Below, piece by piece: positions 51,504 through 61,500 of a stretch of DNA of 64,000 nucleotides. A program made the translations under genes and the position numbers. The notes under the pieces are model-generated. The model ran no database searches. It saw only the letters and a program-made list of their open reading frames with translations, and was not told the origin of the DNA. Position 1 is the first letter of the stretch; each line of letters opens with the position of its first letter. Origin of the DNA: Streptomyces uncialis (GTDB taxonomy: Bacteria > Actinomycetota > Actinomycetes > Streptomycetales > Streptomycetaceae). Location of the stretch: assembly GCF_001905345.1 (NCBI RefSeq), contig NZ_LFBV01000012.1, forward strand, positions 62,001 through 126,000, in the 5' to 3' direction.

Positions 51504-53927
51504 TCATTCCGGCTTGGCAAGCGCGATCAGGGACTCCCACGACCCCTTGGCGCCCTTGATGATCTTCTCGGTCGCGAAGATGTACCGCCATGTGCCGAAC
51601 TCGCCATAGTCCCGGACGAAGCGCGCCCAATCCTCTGCAGCTCGCCGCTTCTCCAGCACCTCGGGATCATTCGCTCGGTCGTTGGCCTTGCCCTCCACGA
51701 CCCAGTACGTTCCCTCGTTGTCGAGGACGATGAAGTCCGGGTAGTACTTCTTCCCGTTGTCCCGCTCGATCCAAATGGGGCCCGGGTCGTAGTTGCGCAG
51801 CCACCACTGGACGCTGGGGCTCGCGTCGAACAGGTGCGCCAGGGCGTACTCGGTACTGCCGGCGTCGAAGGAGGCAACCGGTTCGACTGAGTGCTCCCAG
51901 CCCTCGTACCAAAGGTCCTTACGGAAATCCGCCCACTTGCTGACGACGTTCGAGGGCATGGGCGGCGGGGGAACAGTCGGGACGTCTACCGGCCGGAAGG
52001 CGTAAGTGGGCTGGAGCTTACGGGTGTCGTAGGCGGTCTTGACCAACTCTCCGAGGGAAGTTGCTGCCTGGGCGGCACGCAGTTCACTCCACTCGTGTTC
52101 CTGGTCTTCCGCGGTGACGCCGGCTCCCGCCAAGAACTCGCGGACAACACGTTCGGCCGCTCGGGATTCGGCAAGCGTCTCCTCCACGTATCCGATGTTC
52201 CAGATCCGCCCAAAGAGATCGTTGCGGAGCTCAGAGATCGAGATGAACTTCTGGGTGGCGTCAACCGATTCGGCTGCCGTCACGAACGTGCCCACCTTGC
52301 TGTCCAGGCCACGCTGGGCGTCGACCGCCTGCCGCACCAGCGGGACCTTGAACTCGTGCTTGTATGCGGCACCCTCAGACCGCACGGCCGCATTGTCGAT
52401 GTAGCTGAAGGAGAAACGAACAGGAAGAATCTCCCGCTCACGCCTGGGGAAGCGGATCGTCGGTGCACCGGGGACCTTGGTGCGGAGCGTTGTAACGGCC
52501 TTCGCGTCCCGCTTGCCTTGGGCCATGACAGCGTCAAACGACTCCACATGCAGCAGCGGAGAGCCGTCCACCAAGTCGTCGCCGATGACACGCGGGCGTG
52601 ACGTAAAGGTCAGGATCTGCTGCTCATCGCCGCTGCTCGGCTGGTTCGCAACAGGGGCCGGCTGCGGACGGCCCTTGTCCAGGTCACCGCCGTCAGCGGG
52701 CAGAACCTGCTGCAACAGCGCGTCCTTGTTGGCCAGCAGCTGCCGGTAGGACTCGTGGGCAACAAGGTCAACTGTGTCCACCATGGGAGTGCCGACCCTC
52801 CGCCCATAGGGCAGCCGCAGCCCTCGACCGAGGACCTGCTCCGTCAGAGTCTCCGAAGCAAGAGCTCGCAGGCCGACGATCACCCCGATGTTCTTGACGT
52901 CCCAGCCTTCCTTCAGCTTGTTCACCGAGACCACGACGCGTACCGGCGAGTCGGCCTCTTCCACCGCAGCCAGGGCCCGCAGTGCGGTGTCGCTCGACTG
53001 CGACGTGATGGTGAGCACTTGTCCCTCACCGGGAAACATGTCATCGGCTGTCAGCCTGTTTGCGACGCGCTCGGCGTCAGGGATGTCACGGCATACCACG
53101 AACAACACGGGGTGCACGGGGGTCCTGCCCTGTGCTTCTGCCCAGGCAGTCCATGCGGCGTCCTTTATCCGCAGCAGATGGCAAGCATCGGCAAGGACCG
53201 TGCTCTCGTCCTTCCGGCCATCCGGGCGGTAGACGATCACAGGGATCTTCACGAAGCCGTCGGCAATGGCCTCGGCAAGGGAGTATTGGAAGATCGGCTT
53301 GACACCTGGTGCAGGTGTCGCGGTGAGTCCGACGACCGCCCGCGCGCCCAGTTCCTCGATGGCCTGGTTGAATGACTTGGCTCTTGAGCTGTAGACGTGG
53401 TGCTCGTCCGCGATGACGACGAGGTCCTCTACCTGCTGAAGGTGCTGGTAGAGACCCGTGCCGATGAACTCGTCTCGGGCCCGGACTTTTCTGGACGTCT
53501 TGTCGCTGGGCCGGATCAACTGCTGCACGTTGAAGACGAACAGCTTCGTGATCGTGTCGTCGTGCAGGGCATCGCCCACCTGTCCCCGGGAGAAGTTTTC
53601 CGAGGTGATCACCAACGGCTCGGCATCGCTGCCGTTCACGAACTTCGCATGCCCGGGAGTGAAGTTGGCGACCGTCTTATCCTGGATCGTCGTCCCTGGC
53701 GTGACGACCAGGATGTTCCGAACTCCCTGGGCTGCCAGGTAGTCCACCAGGCCGGCAAGGATGTACGTCTTGCCGACGCCCGTCGCCAGGTCGCACACCA
53801 CTTCGCGGCCGTTCCCGTCCGCGATCGCTTCGGCAACCGCGCGGACGGCCGCTGCGTTGGGTGCCCGAAGGTCCAACCTCGCGGCGATGTCGTCCACGAG
53901 CGAGGCATCGTAGTCGATCCAGGTCAT
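51504..53927 (-). CDS. Type III-like restriction enzyme Res subunit (helicase-nuclease)
   Basis: This 807-residue SF2 helicase with a nuclease end has Walker A ATGVGKT (48-54), motif II DEHH (174-177), motif III GLTATPAPG and motif VI region EQVLGRGLRLPYG. A long middle part follows. The C-terminal PD-(D/E)XK is Asp731 in YYPDFIVL with Glu745/Lys747 in YWVVEGKAN. This is the plan of type III Res and related ATP-dependent restriction enzymes, which cut DNA after contact with Mod. Its ATG overlaps the mod stop (53924-53927). It is slightly shorter than classic EcoP1-type Res. Confidence 0.88.
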   Translation of the reverse strand: MTWIDYDASLVDDIAARLDLRAPNAAAVRAVAEAIADGNGREVVCDLATGVGKTYILAGLVDYLAAQGVRNILVVTPGTTIQDKTVANFTPGHAKFVNGSDAEPLVITSENFSRGQVGDALHDDTITKLFVFNVQQLIRPSDKTSRKVRARDEFIGTGLYQHLQQVEDLVVIADEHHVYSSRAKSFNQAIEELGARAVVGLTATPAPGVKPIFQYSLAEAIADGFVKIPVIVYRPDGRKDESTVLADACHLLRIKDAAWTAWAEAQGRTPVHPVLFVVCRDIPDAERVANRLTADDMFPGEGQVLTITSQSSDTALRALAAVEEADSPVRVVVSVNKLKEGWDVKNIGVIVGLRALASETLTEQVLGRGLRLPYGRRVGTPMVDTVDLVAHESYRQLLANKDALLQQVLPADGGDLDKGRPQPAPVANQPSSGDEQQILTFTSRPRVIGDDLVDGSPLLHVESFDAVMAQGKRDAKAVTTLRTKVPGAPTIRFPRREREILPVRFSFSYIDNAAVRSEGAAYKHEFKVPLVRQAVDAQRGLDSKVGTFVTAAESVDATQKFISISELRNDLFGRIWNIGYVEETLAESRAAERVVREFLAGAGVTAEDQEHEWSELRAAQAATSLGELVKTAYDTRKLQPTYAFRPVDVPTVPPPPMPSNVVSKWADFRKDLWYEGWEHSVEPVASFDAGSTEYALAHLFDASPSVQWWLRNYDPGPIWIERDNGKKYYPDFIVLDNEGTYWVVEGKANDRANDPEVLEKRRAAEDWARFVRDYGEFGTWRYIFATEKIIKGAKGSWESLIALAKPE

Positions 53928-55516
53928 CGCACAGCCTTCCCGCGACGCACCAGATCGCGAGGCGCCTTAAGCACCTTGGACCCTCGGCTCAGCTCCGCAA
54001 CGAGACTCTCAGCTTCGGGCGTGATGCCCCTGCCGACGATCACTGCTCGTTCTCCCTCGTCCAAATGCCCAATAACGCCTCGGGCCACGACCTCGTCCAC
54101 GACGCCGTCGACAACGGCCAGCCGGGCACGTCCTTTCGTACCGCAGAACGGCCCACCGTCCGCGCTGTCATACATGAAGCCCAGCTGGGCTGCGACGACG
54201 GCAGTAAAGTCTTCGCCCTTGACCCAATCCGCGAGGAAGACTCGGCCATCGGCGATCTCGAACGCGGACGGCGATGCCTTGAGGCTCCTGAAGCCGCCTC
54301 CGCCTTCCCATCCAACGGTCTTCGTGATGCCCCCCGGGTCGTCGCCGGCAACGACCTTCTCCAAGCGGGGCCGAGTGAAGGTCTCAGCCGTCTCTTCGAG
54401 GATCTCGGCAGTCACCCACCGGCGTCCCATCTTGTGCGCTACCGCAGCGGTAGTGCCCGAACCGGCGAACACGTCGACGACCACGTCGCCCGGATCGGTA
54501 GCAATCTGGATCACGCGCTTCAAGAGAGCCTCAGGCTTCGGGGTCGAGAAGATCCGCGACCGGTCGAAGAGCTTGGTCACCTCGGCCTTCGCCTGGCGGT
54601 TGTCGCCGACCTCGTCGTGCGTCCAGAAAGTGGTAGGCACGAGGCCACCCAGTTCCGACTGGAATCGCTTTCTGAACGGGAAGGTGCGCCCCGTCTTCCC
54701 CCACCAGAGCCGGTTGTCCTCACGTAGTGAGTCGAAAGTCTCCCTTGAGCACGACCACCAACGGTTTCCTCTCGGGGAAAACACGTCCCCGTGCGGACCG
54801 ACCACCTCATAGCGTCCGTCCTCGTACGCATGGGAAGCCGTGAGATCCGACCTGCGCCAGGGGCCGCGAGGGTCATTGTCCGGGTTCCAGAACTCCTGGT
54901 CGCTCAGCTCCGTGCGATCGATCTTGTTGAGGACAAGATCGCTCTTGGAGCGGGCGTAGACGAGGAGATAGTCATGGACCGAGGAGAGATGCTGGGCTGA
55001 GTTATTGCGCGCGTGGATCTTCTGCCAGACGACAGTCCCGACGAAGTTGCCACGTCCGAAGACCTCATCCATGAGAACGCGACAGTAGGCCATCTCGGCA
55101 TCGTCCAGATGAACCCAGACTGATCCGCCAGGGGCAAGCAGGTCACGGATAAGCAGGAGTCGGTCACGCATCATCGTGAGCCAGACAGAGTGCTCAAGCG
55201 CATCGTCGTAGTGCTGGAAAGCCTGGCCCGTGTTGAACGGCGGATCAATGTAGACGAGCTTCACCTTGCCGCGGTAGTGATCGCCGTACTCCGGGTTACG
55301 GACCAGGGCCAGCAGAGCGTCGTAGCTGTCGCCATGAATGAGAAGGTTGTCGGCTGCCGTGCCGGTGACATCGCCAGCCTTGCCTGTTTCCTGCAGTAGG
55401 CGGACTTCTGTAACCCGCGGGTCTTGTCGTGAGACCCACTCGTATCCGCCGTCCGCTGTGTTTCGCAGGGCCTCATCCCTGCCGACCCACGACAGGGTCA
55501 GACGCCCACTCGTCAC
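53924..55516 (-). CDS. Type III-like site-specific DNA methyltransferase (Mod subunit)
   Basis: This 530-residue beta-class N6-adenine or N4-cytosine methyltransferase has catalytic motif IV DPPFNTG at 91-97 and SAM motif FAGSGTT at 350-356. The target-recognition region lies between them, as in type III Mod proteins. A C-terminal domain of about 150 residues (ADGRVFLADWVKGEDFTAVV) is less usual and may contact Res. GTG at 55516 follows AAGGGAG; a longer frame to 55681 is Cys/Pro-rich and unlikely. It leads a four-gene operon. Confidence 0.88.
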   Translation of the reverse strand: MTSGRLTLSWVGRDEALRNTADGGYEWVSRQDPRVTEVRLLQETGKAGDVTGTAADNLLIHGDSYDALLALVRNPEYGDHYRGKVKLVYIDPPFNTGQAFQHYDDALEHSVWLTMMRDRLLLIRDLLAPGGSVWVHLDDAEMAYCRVLMDEVFGRGNFVGTVVWQKIHARNNSAQHLSSVHDYLLVYARSKSDLVLNKIDRTELSDQEFWNPDNDPRGPWRRSDLTASHAYEDGRYEVVGPHGDVFSPRGNRWWSCSRETFDSLREDNRLWWGKTGRTFPFRKRFQSELGGLVPTTFWTHDEVGDNRQAKAEVTKLFDRSRIFSTPKPEALLKRVIQIATDPGDVVVDVFAGSGTTAAVAHKMGRRWVTAEILEETAETFTRPRLEKVVAGDDPGGITKTVGWEGGGGFRSLKASPSAFEIADGRVFLADWVKGEDFTAVVAAQLGFMYDSADGGPFCGTKGRARLAVVDGVVDEVVARGVIGHLDEGERAVIVGRGITPEAESLVAELSRGSKVLKAPRDLVRRGKAVR

Positions 55517-55761
55517 CCGCGACCACTCCCTTTTGCACTCGATCGGCCCCGGCGCCCGGCGCGGACCACAACACTCGCTGCAACCGTACCGGCCGCTGCC
55601 GACAGTGGCGGTCGGTTGGATACCGTCGGCGCCGCAGTTCCATAGAGGGGCACCACCCGACCCGGGCACCATGTGCCGCACCTCATAGGCCGCAGCCGAC
55701 CCTGTATCGACTGCGGGTCCTGCTCAGGCGTGTTCCTCAAGGAGGCGATCACCGCTATTGG

Positions 55762-56304
55762 TCAGCGGATCGCTCGGACCATCACGATCAGAAGTGGCGA
55801 GGCTGGCGACGGTTGGCTCCGGGCAATGTTCTTGTACCCCCACGACCTGTAGAGCGCGTGGACCTTGCCGTCGCCAGCAGCCGGATTGACCATGAGTGTG
55901 ACATGCATCTCATCGCAGGTTGTGGCGAGGAGGGCGTCGTGGATGCGGCGAGCTGTACCCGTCTTGCGCCAAGCGGGCCGGACGCCGATCTCCTTCAGGG
56001 CCAGGGCCGGGCGCTCGGTGTACTTCTCGGCCGGCTCGGGAGTGGTGCGCTGCCAGTAGCGGTCGCCGCGTTCGATGGTGTTGCCGTAGGCGTAGCCGAC
56101 CGGCTCATCGTCGGCGTACGCGAGGACCGCGACGAAGCCCGGTTCGGTGCCGTGGCGGTCCAGCCGTTCGCCGAAGGTGGTGACCGCGTAATTCGGGAGG
56201 TGGAGGAGCGGGGCGCGTACGTCGGCGTAGACGTCGAGGAGGTCGCCGCGGACGGGGTCGAGGGTGGTGAAGGTGCGCAGTTCGATGGTGGGGGCCGTGG
56301 TCAT
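55762..56304 (-). CDS. GNAT family N-acetyltransferase
   Basis: This 180-residue acetyltransferase has the acetyl-CoA-binding region LALKEIGVRPAWRKTGTARR (V-x-P-x-x-R/K-x-x-G-x-A). Strand and helix motifs before it are typical (GFVAVLAYADDEPVGYAYGN). Substrate unknown. GGAGG stands eight bases before the ATG at 56304, which overlaps the stop of the upstream XRE gene (ATGA). It is thus the second gene of a leftward pair divergent from the lanthipeptide cluster. Confidence 0.88.
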   Translation of the reverse strand: MTTAPTIELRTFTTLDPVRGDLLDVYADVRAPLLHLPNYAVTTFGERLDRHGTEPGFVAVLAYADDEPVGYAYGNTIERGDRYWQRTTPEPAEKYTERPALALKEIGVRPAWRKTGTARRIHDALLATTCDEMHVTLMVNPAAGDGKVHALYRSWGYKNIARSQPSPASPLLIVMVRAIR

Positions 56305-57584
56305 GCGGTAGTCCTCCAGGTGGCGGCGTGCTCGGTCCAGGTCTGCGCGGTGGTGCTGCCGGGGGCGGTGGCGCGCAGGGCGGCGCCGAACTCCTGGAGC
56401 ATGCGTGCTACCCGGGCGTGGTGGGTGGCGACGTCGGTGGGGACCTTCATCGCGGTGGCCGTGGCGGCGTCCGCGGCCCCCTGCGCGAGCTGGGCGTGGG
56501 CGAGGCGGGTCGTCGCGATGGCGCGGGATCTGATCATGTGGGGGCGGAGCGCGGACAAGCAGCGGTGGGCGTGGTACTCGGCGGTCGGGTAGTCGCCCAG
56601 GGCCAGGTTCGCTGACAGGGCCAGCGAGTCCAGCTCGGCCTGGTCGTAGAAGGCGAGCATCCACACGGGGCGGTATTCGGTGGGGTCGGAGCGCAGCATG
56701 GCCTCCTGCGCCTGGTCGAATGTTCGACGCATGCCGCTGCGGTCCTGGGCTGTGCCCTGGATGGCTCCCTGCCGGGCCAGGCCGAGGGACGCGAACAGGG
56801 GGTCGCGCCGGGTGAGGAAGAGGTTGCGGGCCACGTCGTTCGCGGCGAGCGCGTCGGCGGGGCGGCCGAGGTGCCGGTACATGGTTCCGGTGTGGCTCCA
56901 GATGCGGAACTTGATCGCCTGGTCACCGGACATCTCGGCGAGGGTTTGTGCCTCCCGCATGTGGGTCTTGGCATCGTCGTAGCGCCGGCCGTCGATCGCG
57001 GCCCACATCGCCGAGGAGCGGAACGCCGCTGCGGAGGCGTACAGGCTGCTGCGTACGCGCTGGGTCGCACTGCCCGAGTTCTGGAGGTTCAGTGCTTCGT
57101 CGGCGAGGGAGGCGGCTCGCTGTTCGATACCGAGCTGTCCACCGTGGCGGTGGTCGCTGGCGATGATCTCGGCGAAGCGCTTCTGGAGACGGTCGACGTC
57201 GCTCATGCCGATCCGGCGTGGCGAAGCGGTGCCGGGTGACGCCGCGGCGACGGCGGCCGCCGTGATCCCGCCGACGAGCGTGCGGCGCTTCATGTCAGGG
57301 TCCTCCTGCTGCGGTGGAACCAGGGCCGACGGAGTCCTGCCCCGTGGAACGAACCCTAAAGCGGTGGCGGGCAGGCCGGCGATCTCCTCAAGCGCCTTGC
57401 GGGTGGCCGTCTTCGGCCACTTCACACGGCCGGCCTTCCAGCCCCGGACCGATGATCCGTCGAGCCCTCCGGACCTTCCGGTCAACTGCTCTAAGGACCT
57501 GTTCACAGCGTCGGCGAGGCTGTTGGAGCTGTAGCCGTGCTCTTCCATCCACGCCTCAAGAACGGTGTTGCGCGTGGCATCCAT
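56301..57584 (-). CDS. XRE-like regulator with TPR-type C-terminal domain
   Basis: This 427-residue protein has an N-terminal HTH (LADAVNRSLEQLTGR, then GLDGSSVRGWKAGRVKWPKT) and, after MKRRTLVGGITAAAVAA, a helical repeat region of about 300 residues typical of TPR-containing actinobacterial XRE regulators (YDDAKTHMREAQTLAEMSGD, then HLGRPADALAANDVARNLFL). The hydrophobic ITAAAVAAASPG is not a signal peptide here. It is divergent from the FxLD lanthipeptide genes and probably controls them, sensing a peptide or metabolite through the TPR part. Confidence 0.85.
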   Translation of the reverse strand: MDATRNTVLEAWMEEHGYSSNSLADAVNRSLEQLTGRSGGLDGSSVRGWKAGRVKWPKTATRKALEEIAGLPATALGFVPRGRTPSALVPPQQEDPDMKRRTLVGGITAAAVAAASPGTASPRRIGMSDVDRLQKRFAEIIASDHRHGGQLGIEQRAASLADEALNLQNSGSATQRVRSSLYASAAAFRSSAMWAAIDGRRYDDAKTHMREAQTLAEMSGDQAIKFRIWSHTGTMYRHLGRPADALAANDVARNLFLTRRDPLFASLGLARQGAIQGTAQDRSGMRRTFDQAQEAMLRSDPTEYRPVWMLAFYDQAELDSLALSANLALGDYPTAEYHAHRCLSALRPHMIRSRAIATTRLAHAQLAQGAADAATATAMKVPTDVATHHARVARMLQEFGAALRATAPGSTTAQTWTEHAATWRTTA

Positions 57585-57815
57585 CCCGGCACGGTAGCGC
57601 TCGCGTCGCCCAATCGTCAGGTAAGCGCTGGGTCAAATCGCCCTAGGTCGACCCGTTGAGCGCATGCCTGATGGTCCTAACCAGCCGAACGGAAGCCGGG
57701 GTTATCTGGGTGTCGGCCGCCCACCATCCCGGGTGGCTGTTGACGGCCCGGTCCGCACGCTCACGTCTCGCAAGGGGCGGACCGGGCGCCGAGACAACCC
57801 GAAGGCTCCATCCCC

Positions 57816-58496
57816 ATGACGAGTCTCAACACACCTGTTCATGCCGCCCGTGTCGGGCGCCCCGCCTACAGCCAGACCATCCCGTGCCAGCCGTCCACCG
57901 CTGAGACCTGCCGCAAGCTCGTCCACCGTGTACTCGGTGCGTGGTGCCTGGATGAACTCGCCGACGGTGCCGTGCTGATCGTCACGGAGCTGATCGCGAA
58001 CGCGTCGAAGCACACCTCGTGCCACGACATCCGTCTGACCGTGGGACGCCCAAGCGCGTCGCGAGTCCGTGTCGGCGTCGTGGACTGGGAACCGGAGCGC
58101 CTGCCCGCCGCAGGCCACGCGAACCACGGCGACGAGTCCGGCCGCGGCCTGCTCCTCATCGACGCGGTGTCGGACTGTTGGGGCTATGACCTCTACGGCT
58201 CGGACAGGTGTCCATGGGGCAAGGAGGTCTGGGCCGAGCTTCAGCTCACCGGCGACGGATCAACGACCCGTCGGCCACATCCATCAGTGAACCCACCAAA
58301 CAAGGAGGTAGTCACCATGACGCGCAACACCGTCATTCCCAGTCTCACCCAGGTCCGTCCCCAGGCGGCGGAAGCATCGGACGGCTTCGACCTGGACGTC
58401 TCCCTCGTCGAGATCGCCGACCCGGCGGGGCTGGTCAACCTGACCGACGACAACTGCGGCACCACCTGCGGTGCCTGCACGACCAACGTCGCCTGA
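57816..58496 (+). CDS. HATPase (anti-sigma-like) frame that runs on into the lanthipeptide precursor
   Basis: The first 150 residues are a GHKL ATPase of the RsbW type: N-box VIVTELIANASKHT and G-box ESGRGLLLIDAVSDCWGYDL. No stop codon follows the domain. The frame continues through a 20-residue Pro/Thr/Asn linker directly into the FxLD precursor at 58317, giving 226 residues in all. Either this is a translational fusion, with precursor also made alone from its strong internal ribosome-binding site, or the stop was lost. The ATG at 57816 has only a weak AAGG upstream. An automatic caller can report only one of the two products. Confidence 0.75.
   Translation: MTSLNTPVHAARVGRPAYSQTIPCQPSTAETCRKLVHRVLGAWCLDELADGAVLIVTELIANASKHTSCHDIRLTVGRPSASRVRVGVVDWEPERLPAAGHANHGDESGRGLLLIDAVSDCWGYDLYGSDRCPWGKEVWAELQLTGDGSTTRRPHPSVNPPNKEVVTMTRNTVIPSLTQVRPQAAEASDGFDLDVSLVEIADPAGLVNLTDDNCGTTCGACTTNVA
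58302..58308 (+). promoter_or_regulatory. Internal ribosome-binding site of the lanthipeptide precursor
   Basis: AAGGAGG lies eight bases before the ATG at 58317. It is optimal and far stronger than the site before the HATPase start, so the precursor should be made in excess. It decides the precursor start inside a frame that is open from 57816. Confidence 0.8.
58317..58496 (+). CDS. FxLD family class I lanthipeptide precursor
   Basis: This 59-residue precursor carries the FxLD leader motif as FDLD (residues 24-27), followed by VSLVEIADPAG. The C-terminal core from about Leu42 is TDDNCGTTCGACTTNVA: three Cys (47, 51, 54), five Thr and no Ser, so up to three methyllanthionine rings are possible. 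Asp44/Asp45 next to Asn46 are candidate targets for the PCMT-type methyltransferase encoded downstream. It lies just before lanB, separated by a stem-loop. No protease gene is visible in the window, so leader removal is unassigned. Confidence 0.88.
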   Translation: MTRNTVIPSLTQVRPQAAEASDGFDLDVSLVEIADPAGLVNLTDDNCGTTCGACTTNVA

Positions 58497-58514
58497 CCTG
58501 CTCTGTGGCCAGTT

Positions 58515-58552
58515 CGGCTGGTGCCGCCGCCTTCGTGCGGCGGCGCCAGCCG
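58515..58552 (+). terminator. Stem-loop between precursor and lanB
   Basis: Sixteen-base arms (58515-58530, CGGCTGGTGCCGCCGC, and 58537-58552) pair with one G-U wobble around a 6-nt loop. Stem-loops here are common in lanthipeptide operons, where they stabilise or partly terminate the precursor message so that enzymes are made in smaller amounts. Confidence 0.65.
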
Positions 58553-58581
58553 CCCGTTCCCGCACCCTACGGAGGTGGTTC

Positions 58582-61500
58582 GTGGTTACCGCGACCGCGG
58601 CGTTCCGCGCCGGAACAACTGCCCTTGTGCGCGCCGTCGCCCAGCCTCCGCTGGTGGTCCCTCCATGGCCCGACCTGGGCGACGGGTTGCCCGGTGCCGC
58701 AGCAGATCAAGCGGCGTGGCTGCGTGCGGTCTGGGCGGACGAGGACTTCGCCGAGACCTTGCAGCACTCCAGCCCGGCGCTGGCCACGCAAGTGCAGAGT
58801 CTGTGCACAGGACAACGGCCCGATCCACGGGACCTTCGGCGTGCGGTGCTTTCCGTGATCCGGTATTTATTGCGGGCCCAGCACCGGGCGACTCCCTTTG
58901 GGCTGTTCGCTGGGGTGACAACCGCGACGTTCAGACCGCGGGCCAGTGCGAGCTGGGGCGAAGAACACGTGCTCGTCGGCAAGGCTGGGGCAGAGTGGCT
59001 GGCCACGGTCGTACAGCGACTGGAGTCGTGCCCGGAACTCCTCGAACGGCTGCCCGTCGTCGCCAACAGCACCGCGTCGGTACGTGGGGACCGGCTCATC
59101 GTGCCGTTTCAGTCTGATGACCGAGGCGACGAGATCCGCGCTGTCGAAGCATCGCTGGACCTCACCGCACCAGTGCTGGCGGCCCTCACCGCGGCCGAGG
59201 CGCCGATCAGGGTGGGCGTGCTCCTGAGCAGACTCAGGGTGGAATTTCCCGAGGCGGGGCCTGAGAAGCCTCGTCGGCTGTTGGCGGAGCTGATCCGACG
59301 GCGGGTGTTGATCACCAGCCTGCGGGCGCCGAGCACCGAGACCGACGCTCTCGGGTACCTCGTCGACCAACTCGACGCCGTCGAAGCGGAGAGCGTTGCG
59401 CCGATCTCGAAGACGGTGGCCGAGCTGCGTGCGATCCGGGCAGCCTTGGGAGGGTGCTCCACGCGCGGCGGCCGGTACAGAGCCGCAGCCCGGATGCGGG
59501 AGTTCGTGCCAGACGGGAACCGCCACCCCGTCGCGTTCGACCTCCGTCTGAACGCAAAGCTCGTGCTGCCGGAGGTGGTCGCCCAGGAAATCGAACGTGC
59601 AGCGCTCGTTCTGACCCGGTTGAGTGCGCGCCCGTACGGAACCGCCGCGTGGGGTGAGTACCACCAGCGGTTCTACGAGCGGTACGGCATCGGCACGATG
59701 GTGCCGCTCAAGGAGGTCGTGGCGGACAGCGGCGTCGGCTATCCCGACGGCTACCCGAGTATGCCGGGCGGTGCTCGCCGGCCTCGGGTCTCTGCTCGGG
59801 ACGACGTACTCGTACGCCTGGCGCAGACGGCCGCGCTCGAAGGCCAGGAGGAGGTCGTCCTCACTGACGAACTGATCGCCGCTCTCGATGTGGGACCAGA
59901 CGAACCTCGGGTGCCGCCGCACCTGGAGGTTGGCGTACGGGTGCACTCGGCCAGCCTGAAAGAGTTGCAACGCGGACGGTTCCGGCTGGAGATCGTGAGC
60001 GTGTCACGAGGTGCCGGCGTCTCTACGGGCCGGTTCCTCGGTGTGCTGGAACCGGCAGACCGCGAGGCGCTGAGCAAGGAGTTGGCCGATCTGCCGACCG
60101 CGGACGGCGACACCGTGCCCGCGCAGCTCTCTTTCCCGCCGCTGCTCCCCGAAAGCACTCACGTCACTCGCGCACCTCAGGTTCTGCCCACCGTGATCAG
60201 CCTCCAGGAGCATCGCGCCCCGGACCCCGACGTGCTCACCCTCGATGACCTCGCGGTCGCGTGCGACGGACGCCGGATGTACCTGGCCGCTCCAGGCCGG
60301 GGCCACCGTGTCGAAGCCGTGGGGATGAACGCGCTGAACCTGCGTACGCACACTCCGCCGCTGGCGCGGTTTCTCACCGAGCTGTCCCGCGCTCAGTGCG
60401 CGCAGGTCACCGTGCTCGACTGGGGCGTTGCCGCAGCGATGCCGTTCCTTCCGCGCCTCCGGTACGAACGTACGGTGCTGGCCCCGGCACGCTGGAGGCT
60501 GGAGTCGTCTGAGTTGCCCAGCGGCGCCGAGTGGGACGCTGCACTGGCCAGCTGGCGGGTTCGACGGCGGCTGCCGCGGCAGGTCTATCTCGTGGAGGGG
60601 GACCAGCACCTCTTCCTCGACCTCGACGAGGCCAGCCACCGAACGCTGCTCCGCCAGCACCTCGACCAGCCACGCACCGCTGTGCTCGTCGAAGCCCCGG
60701 AGAGGTACGGCTGGTGCGACGGGCGCGCCCACGAGGTCGTCCTGCCGCTCAAGGCGGTACGGCCGACGGCGTGGCCGCCCCTGCCTGCCCCCACCTCGGC
60801 TCGTGCACTCTCACCAGCACAAATGCAGACCCCGGCCACTTCCTCCGTTCTCCTGGCCACCCTGTACGGAGATGCCCGTCGCCAGGACACCGTGCTTGCC
60901 CAGCATCTGCCCGGCCTGCTGGAGCGGCTCGGCAACCCGCCCTGGTGGTTCATCCGCTTCCGCGACCAGGCCCAGCACCTCCGCCTCCGTATCGCCCTCC
61001 CCCATCCGGGGGCATTCGGCGAGACCGCCCGTACGGTGAGCGAGTGGGCCGACGAACTGCGGCGGGCCGGCCTGCTGGCCGATCTGCGCTATCCCACCTC
61101 GTACCGCGAGATGGGCCGCTGGGGTTCCGGAGCGGCGTGGAAGGCTGCCGAAGACGTCTTCCGGGCCGACTCGCGTGCCGTGGTGACACAACTCGCGCAG
61201 CGACAGCGACCCACCCAACGACCCCTGGTGGCGGCCCACACCATCTCCATCGCCTCCGCCTTCCTCGGAAGCACGGAAGCCGGGATGCGGTGGCTGGTCG
61301 ACCACATTCCACCGACGGCTCCCACTCCCGTACCGCGCCCGCAATTCATGGAGGCCGTACGGCTGGCCGACCCCCGCGGCGACTGGGCGGCGCTTCGCAG
61401 AGTCCCCGGCGGGGAAGCCATCGTGTCCGGGTGGGCGGAACGGGACGCGGCCCTTGCCGCCTACCGGCCCCACCTGCCGGGCCCGGACACTCAGGGAATC

